In this document: piece by piece, positions 33,661 to 35,903 of the stretch
Numbering within the stretch: position 1 is the first letter of the stretch
Layout: each line of letters opens with the position of its first letter
From: an uncultured Pseudomonadota bacterium
GTDB taxonomy: Bacteria; Pseudomonadota; Alphaproteobacteria; Rs-D84
DNA length: 35,903 nucleotides
Direction of reading: 5' to 3'
Assembly: GCA_902795435.1 (NCBI GenBank)
Contig: CADBLE010000006.1
Span: 109,611-145,513 of the forward strand
Notes under the pieces: generated by a model
What the model was told of the DNA's origin: nothing
Databases searched by the model: none
What the model saw: only the letters and a program-made list of their open reading frames with translations
Translations under genes and position numbers: made by a program

Positions 33661-33694
33661 AAAAAAAATCCCCAAAACCATACGATTTCGGGGA
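33661..33694 (-). terminator. first terminator after the histone-like gene
   Basis: TCCCC/GGGGA plus a mismatch and TTT/AAA pairing is followed on the minus strand by eight T. Together with the 33613 hairpin it isolates this gene from the capsid transcript. Confidence 0.75.
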
Positions 33695-33729
33695 AAAATA
33701 AAAATTACGCATAAAATATGCGCAACAAA

Positions 33730-34077
33730 TTATTTCTTTTTAACTACTTTTTTAGCAGCTGGTTTTTTTGCAGGTGCTTTTTTAGCAACTACTTTTTTAG
33801 CAGCTGGTTTTTTAGCAGCAACTTTTTTTGCAGGTGCTTTTTTAGCAACTACTTTTTTAGCAGCTGGTTTTTTAGCAGGTGCTTTTTTAGCAACTACTTT
33901 TTTTGCAACTGTTTTTTTTGCTGCAACTTTTTTTGCAGGTGCTTTTTTAGCAACTACTTTTTTAGCAGCTGGTTTTTTAACTGCAACTTTTTTTGCAGGT
34001 GCTTTTTTAGCAGCTGGTTTTGCAGCTGGTTTAACAGCAGCTTTTGCACAACCGCATTTCTTTTTCAACCCGAACAT
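33730..34077 (-). CDS. lysine/alanine-rich histone H1-like DNA-binding protein, 115 aa
   Basis: After a short head with [12 protein letters not shown], the whole protein is built of Ala-Lys-Pro-Val repeats such as [20 protein letters not shown]. The composition resembles the H1-like tails of Hc1/Hc2, AlgP and similar bacterial chromatin proteins. It should be disordered, strongly basic and able to coat or compact DNA. DNA direct repeats of about 40 bases underlie the protein repeats, so length may vary by slippage. It lies between scaffold and capsid genes but has its own promoter, 5' hairpin and two terminators. It may be a host nucleoid protein gene caught in the module or a particle-DNA condensing protein. 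Confidence 0.8.
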   Translation of the reverse strand: MFGLKKKCGCAKAAVKPAAKPAAKKAPAKKVAVKKPAAKKVVAKKAPAKKVAAKKTVAKKVVAKKAPAKKPAAKKVVAKKAPAKKVAAKKPAAKKVVAKKAPAKKPAAKKVVKKK

Positions 34078-34104
34078 ATTTCTCTCCTTTTAAGATTTTT
34101 GGAT

Positions 34105-34125
34105 AGAACAAATTTATTTTGTTCT
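34105..34125 (-). promoter_or_regulatory. 5' leader hairpin of the histone-like gene
   Basis: The perfect 8-bp inverted repeat AGAACAAA-N5-TTTGTTCT lies at the very 5' end of the predicted transcript, just before the AAAAGGAGAG Shine-Dalgarno. It may stabilise the mRNA or serve as an operator. Confidence 0.5.
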
Positions 34126-34133
34126 TGTTTTAT

Positions 34134-34162
34134 ATTTTATATGAAACAAATAAAATAGTAAA
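34134..34162 (-). promoter_or_regulatory. promoter for the histone-like gene
   Basis: On the minus strand, TTTACT (34157-34162), 17 bases and TAAAAT (34134-34139) lie between the scaffold stop and the 34105 hairpin. Confidence 0.5.
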
Positions 34163-34183
34163 GACAAAAATCAAAAAATAAAA

Positions 34184-34840
34184 TTATGAATACAATTTTT
34201 TAAAACCATTTTCTATTTTTCTTACATATTCACTATCATGGTCACGCCAATATTTTGGATCTTGCATCATCTTTCTTAAATCGTCATCAGATAAATTTTC
34301 ATTTACACTTTCATCTGTTAAAACTTCTGGTTCCATTGATTGCATCATCTTGTATATGCCTTGGATTCCCTGGGGTGTAGAGCATAATTCATCAAACGCA
34401 TCTTTTGGTAAAAACTTTTCACCGAATGCATTTATTTCTTTCATAGCATCTTTCATTTTTTGTTCTGAACCAAAAAAATTTTTCAATTCATTCATTGCAT
34501 TTGTTTCAATTTGTAATTGAAATAAATTTGATAATGTTGGTTGTAAAAATTCTTCTGCAATATTATAAATTTGTTCAACTTGTTTTGCAGTTAAACCAAT
34601 TTGATGAAATTTTTCACGAACCGATTCGTCATCAAACAAATTATTTTTTGGATAATCATCTGCATTATCTGGCACACCGATAGCATGATTAAATTTTTGT
34701 TTTGCATCATCATCACTGTTTTCATTTGGCACAGAAATCATACTGCCAATTTTCTTTTCTAATTCACAATAAGATTTAACCAACGCATCTGTGTTTAATT
34801 CACCATTTTCATTTAGAAATTTTTCTGGAATTTGTTCCAT
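34184..34840 (-). CDS. capsid scaffolding protein
   Basis: The 218-aa product is acidic and helical, as expected for a T7 gp9-like scaffold that guides capsid assembly and then leaves. Supporting patterns are FLNENGELNTDALVKSYCEL near the start, IGVPDNADDYPKN, GLTAKQVEQIYNIAEEF in the middle, and a C-terminal end DPKYWRDHDSEYVRKIENGF. That end is common in phage scaffolds: the KYWR-D element followed by a basic helix that binds capsid. It lies two genes upstream of capsid, in the usual order. AAGGA precedes the start; the gene overlaps the upstream small membrane protein gene by 32 bases. Confidence 0.8.
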   Translation of the reverse strand: MEQIPEKFLNENGELNTDALVKSYCELEKKIGSMISVPNENSDDDAKQKFNHAIGVPDNADDYPKNNLFDDESVREKFHQIGLTAKQVEQIYNIAEEFLQPTLSNLFQLQIETNAMNELKNFFGSEQKMKDAMKEINAFGEKFLPKDAFDELCSTPQGIQGIYKMMQSMEPEVLTDESVNENLSDDDLRKMMQDPKYWRDHDSEYVRKIENGFKKLYS

Positions 34841-35030
34841 TGTTTTTTCCTTTTGTTGAAGATTCTTGTTTCAGAAAATAAATACCACCCAATGTAAATA
34901 TTGTTTGCAACATTGTGAATAAATCTTGGTCACCGACCAGATATGCACCAATTGCAGACACAATACCAACACTTGAAATCACATAAGTTTTACGGTTTTC
35001 CAAATAACCACCATTTATAATTTTCTTCAT
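34809..35030 (-). CDS. small two-helix membrane protein, holin-like
   Basis: The 73-aa product has a short basic N-terminus (YLENRKTYV) and two hydrophobic stretches (about 16-32 and 38-53). A polar Lys/Ser/Asn-rich tail follows. This is the topology of class II holins, which form membrane lesions that release the cell-wall hydrolase. It follows the hydrolase gene by 18 bases and overlaps the scaffold gene, so lysis and head assembly genes are coupled. Similar short proteins occur in alphaproteobacterial podoviruses without proven function, so holin is a probable but not certain call. Confidence 0.6.
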   Translation of the reverse strand: MKKIINGGYLENRKTYVISSVGIVSAIGAYLVGDQDLFTMLQTIFTLGGIYFLKQESSTKGKNNGTNSRKISK

Positions 35031-35048
35031 ATAACAACCTTTTTTTAT

Positions 35049-35459
35049 TTAGATATAGAACAGAATATCTTCATATTCTTCTATGTATCCACGCGCACGC
35101 GCCCAATCAGGCATTACATCTGTGTGATGAAATTTTGTTGCGCCATAAACATAATCAGGTAAATTTCCATGGCGCATATCATTTACGACACGCAAACACA
35201 TTTGAAATTTTTTAGTATTTGCATTTACAGATAAAAATTTATTTCTTTCTGAATTTTTATCCAAACACGAAAATAAATTTTTATCATTTGCGATTTCATC
35301 AAAAGATTTTTGATATTTTATATGCACGTTATAGATTAAAGACGACAACATCTCTACTTTGCGCAATGATGTCGCCAATGTTTCAGCATACACAACGCGT
35401 GCCAATTTATATAATACCGCACGTGTATTATCTGGGTTTGTAATTAAAGATAATTGCAT
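35049..35459 (-). CDS. cell-wall hydrolase, SleB/CwlJ-like (endolysin)
   Basis: The 136-aa product matches the SleB-type lytic transglycosylase/hydrolase domain. RVVYAETLATSLRKVEML carries the predicted catalytic Glu (~residue 26), followed by SSLIYNVHIKYQKSFDEIAN and the end motif YGATKFHHTDVMPDWARA. It has no signal peptide, so it needs a holin to reach peptidoglycan. This domain is used by several alphaproteobacterial phages and gene transfer agents as endolysin. It is the first gene of the module, 14 bases downstream of an attenuator-like terminator and the promoter at 35554-35582. Confidence 0.8.
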   Translation of the reverse strand: MQLSLITNPDNTRAVLYKLARVVYAETLATSLRKVEMLSSLIYNVHIKYQKSFDEIANDKNLFSCLDKNSERNKFLSVNANTKKFQMCLRVVNDMRHGNLPDYVYGATKFHHTDVMPDWARARGYIEEYEDILFYI

Positions 35460-35472
35460 GATATACCTGTTT

Positions 35473-35510
35473 GGTTAAAAAAAAGACGCACCCAAAATTG
35501 AGTGCGTCTT
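35473..35510 (-). terminator. terminator/attenuator before the particle module
   Basis: The stem AAGACGCAC/GTGCGTCTT, extended by CAA/TTG after one mismatch, is followed on the minus strand by eight T. It ends birA transcripts but also stands between the 35554 promoter and the endolysin gene. A leader segment at 35532-35541 (minus AAGACACCCC) can pair with the terminator's 3' arm. Confidence 0.85.
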
Positions 35511-35553
35511 AAAAACAAAAAACAAAACAAAGGGGTGTCTTGTTATGTTCTAT

Positions 35554-35582
35554 ATAATATCACAAATCGCAATTAAAGTCAA
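35554..35582 (-). promoter_or_regulatory. promoter leading into the particle module
   Basis: On the minus strand, TTGACT (35577-35582), 17 bases and TATTAT (35554-35559), each five of six to consensus, lie just after the birA stop. The predicted transcript has a ~90-base leader containing the 35473-35510 hairpin. Confidence 0.75.
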
Positions 35583-35588
35583 GATGAA

Positions 35589-35903
35589 TTAAATACTAAT
35601 CTCGTCACCATAGGTTAAAAGATATTGTTCACCACATCTTAAAACCAATGCACCATCTTCGTTTAACCCTATCATTTCTGCTGGTTTCCCATGATAAGTT
35701 ATAATTTTATTTAATGCGAAAGCAAGATTCATCCAACGTTCACGAACAACAGAAAAATTTGTATTTCTCCATTTTTCAATTTTCTTTATCAATGTATTTA
35801 ACACATCTTTTACATCAACATCTTTGTTATAATTATTTACTTTTGTTGTTGGATAATCTTTCAATCTTGGACAAGTTTTAATATTTATACCAATACCGAC
35901 AAT
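35589..35903 (-). CDS. birA: biotin--[acetyl-CoA-carboxylase] ligase, C-terminal part
   Basis: The frame is open to the right edge of the window, so the N-terminal two thirds are missing. The visible 104 residues begin with IVGIGINIKTCP, the conserved GIGINV-type strand of biotin protein ligases. A helix with WRNTNFSVVRERWMNLAFAL and the small C-terminal beta domain (MIGLNEDGALVLRCGEQYLL, TYGDEIS) follow. BirA attaches biotin to the carrier protein of acetyl-CoA carboxylase. This is a host gene and marks the right edge of the particle module. Confidence 0.85.
   Translation of the reverse strand: MVGIGINIKTCPRLKDYPTTKVNNYNKDVDVKDVLNTLIKKIEKWRNTNFSVVRERWMNLAFALNKIITYHGKPAEMIGLNEDGALVLRCGEQYLLTYGDEISI

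Larger units (their letters stand above)
22740..35459 (-). mobile_element. podovirus-type particle gene module, candidate gene transfer agent, interrupted by dnaB locus
   Basis: About 9.4 kb of minus-strand particle genes surround a 3.3-kb plus-strand host segment (25308-28582). They include hydrolase, scaffold, capsid, tail tubular proteins A and B, short fibre, terminase in two parts, portal and a Bbp19-like protein. All reading frames are intact and tightly packed, with starts or stops shared with host genes. No integrase, repressor/replication block, DNA or RNA polymerase, or ejection proteins are visible, and no direct repeats were seen at the edges. That argues against an active or recently inserted prophage. 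A domesticated particle system is the best reading, but a slowly eroding remnant is possible. Confidence 0.7.

Noticed and set aside
33730..34077. Repeats as a CRISPR or VNTR array
   Set aside because: There are no unique spacers of constant length; the repeats are codons for Ala-Lys-Pro-Val motifs in one long frame.
33718..34158. Plus-strand open frame rich in Phe/Ser/Cys
   Set aside because: It is the antisense image of the Lys/Ala repeat gene; low-complexity composition and lack of a ribosome site argue against coding.
22740..35459. Intact inducible T7-like prophage
   Set aside because: No RNA or DNA polymerase, integrase, lysogeny genes or ejection proteins are seen, no att repeats are visible, and host essential genes interrupt the terminase.

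Overview
The window looks like the chromosome of an AT-rich, probably host-associated alphaproteobacterium. Supporting signs are the envelope/translation cluster frr-uppS-cdsA-rseP-bamA, an RNase E with an acidic insert and no long C-terminal tail, VirB8-like inner-membrane proteins and several promoters that appear to give leaderless or near-leaderless mRNAs. Placement in a particular order is inference; no rRNA or marker comparison was possible.

Layout. Positions 1-1441 (+) hold the end of an M48/BepA-like protease gene, a small lipoprotein and a hypothetical gene. Positions 1469-11000 (-) hold RNase E/G, a UPF0104 membrane protein, an MsbA-like ABC exporter, a class A penicillin-binding protein, NAD+ DNA ligase and a SIMPL-domain protein. 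Positions 11140-13487 hold two convergent unknown genes. Positions 13593-14133 hold a GC-rich structured element, tRNA-His, a D-armless tRNA-Ala-like sequence and tRNA-Ala, read from one strong promoter. Positions 14181-19991 (+) are frr, uppS, cdsA, rseP, two tiny unknown genes and bamA. Positions 20058-22743 (+) encode a small lipoprotein, two VirB8-like proteins, a secreted protein and YraN.

The remarkable part is 22740-35459. On the minus strand lies a compact set of T7/podovirus-type particle genes: cell-wall hydrolase, small membrane protein, scaffold, capsid, decoration-like protein, tail tubular proteins A and B, short tail-fibre adaptor, terminase, portal and a Bbp19-like protein. 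No polymerase, integrase, replication gene or internal virion/ejection protein is seen. The large terminase is encoded as two intact pieces, an ATPase half at 28579-29187 and a nuclease half at 24461-25309. Between them, on the opposite strand, lie the host replicative helicase dnaB, a double-HTH/LexA-like regulator and an unknown gene. The two junctions are exact: start codons share CATG and stop codons share CTAA. The other end of the module shares its stop with host yraN, and the biotin ligase gene birA lies on the far side.

My reading (inference) is a domesticated podovirus, possibly a gene transfer agent or other particle-producing system, locked into the chromosome by overlap with essential genes. 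A lysine/alanine-rich histone-H1-like protein is encoded in the head gene cluster under its own promoter. The module's leading promoter feeds a leader that can form either a terminator or an alternative hairpin, suggesting attenuation control.
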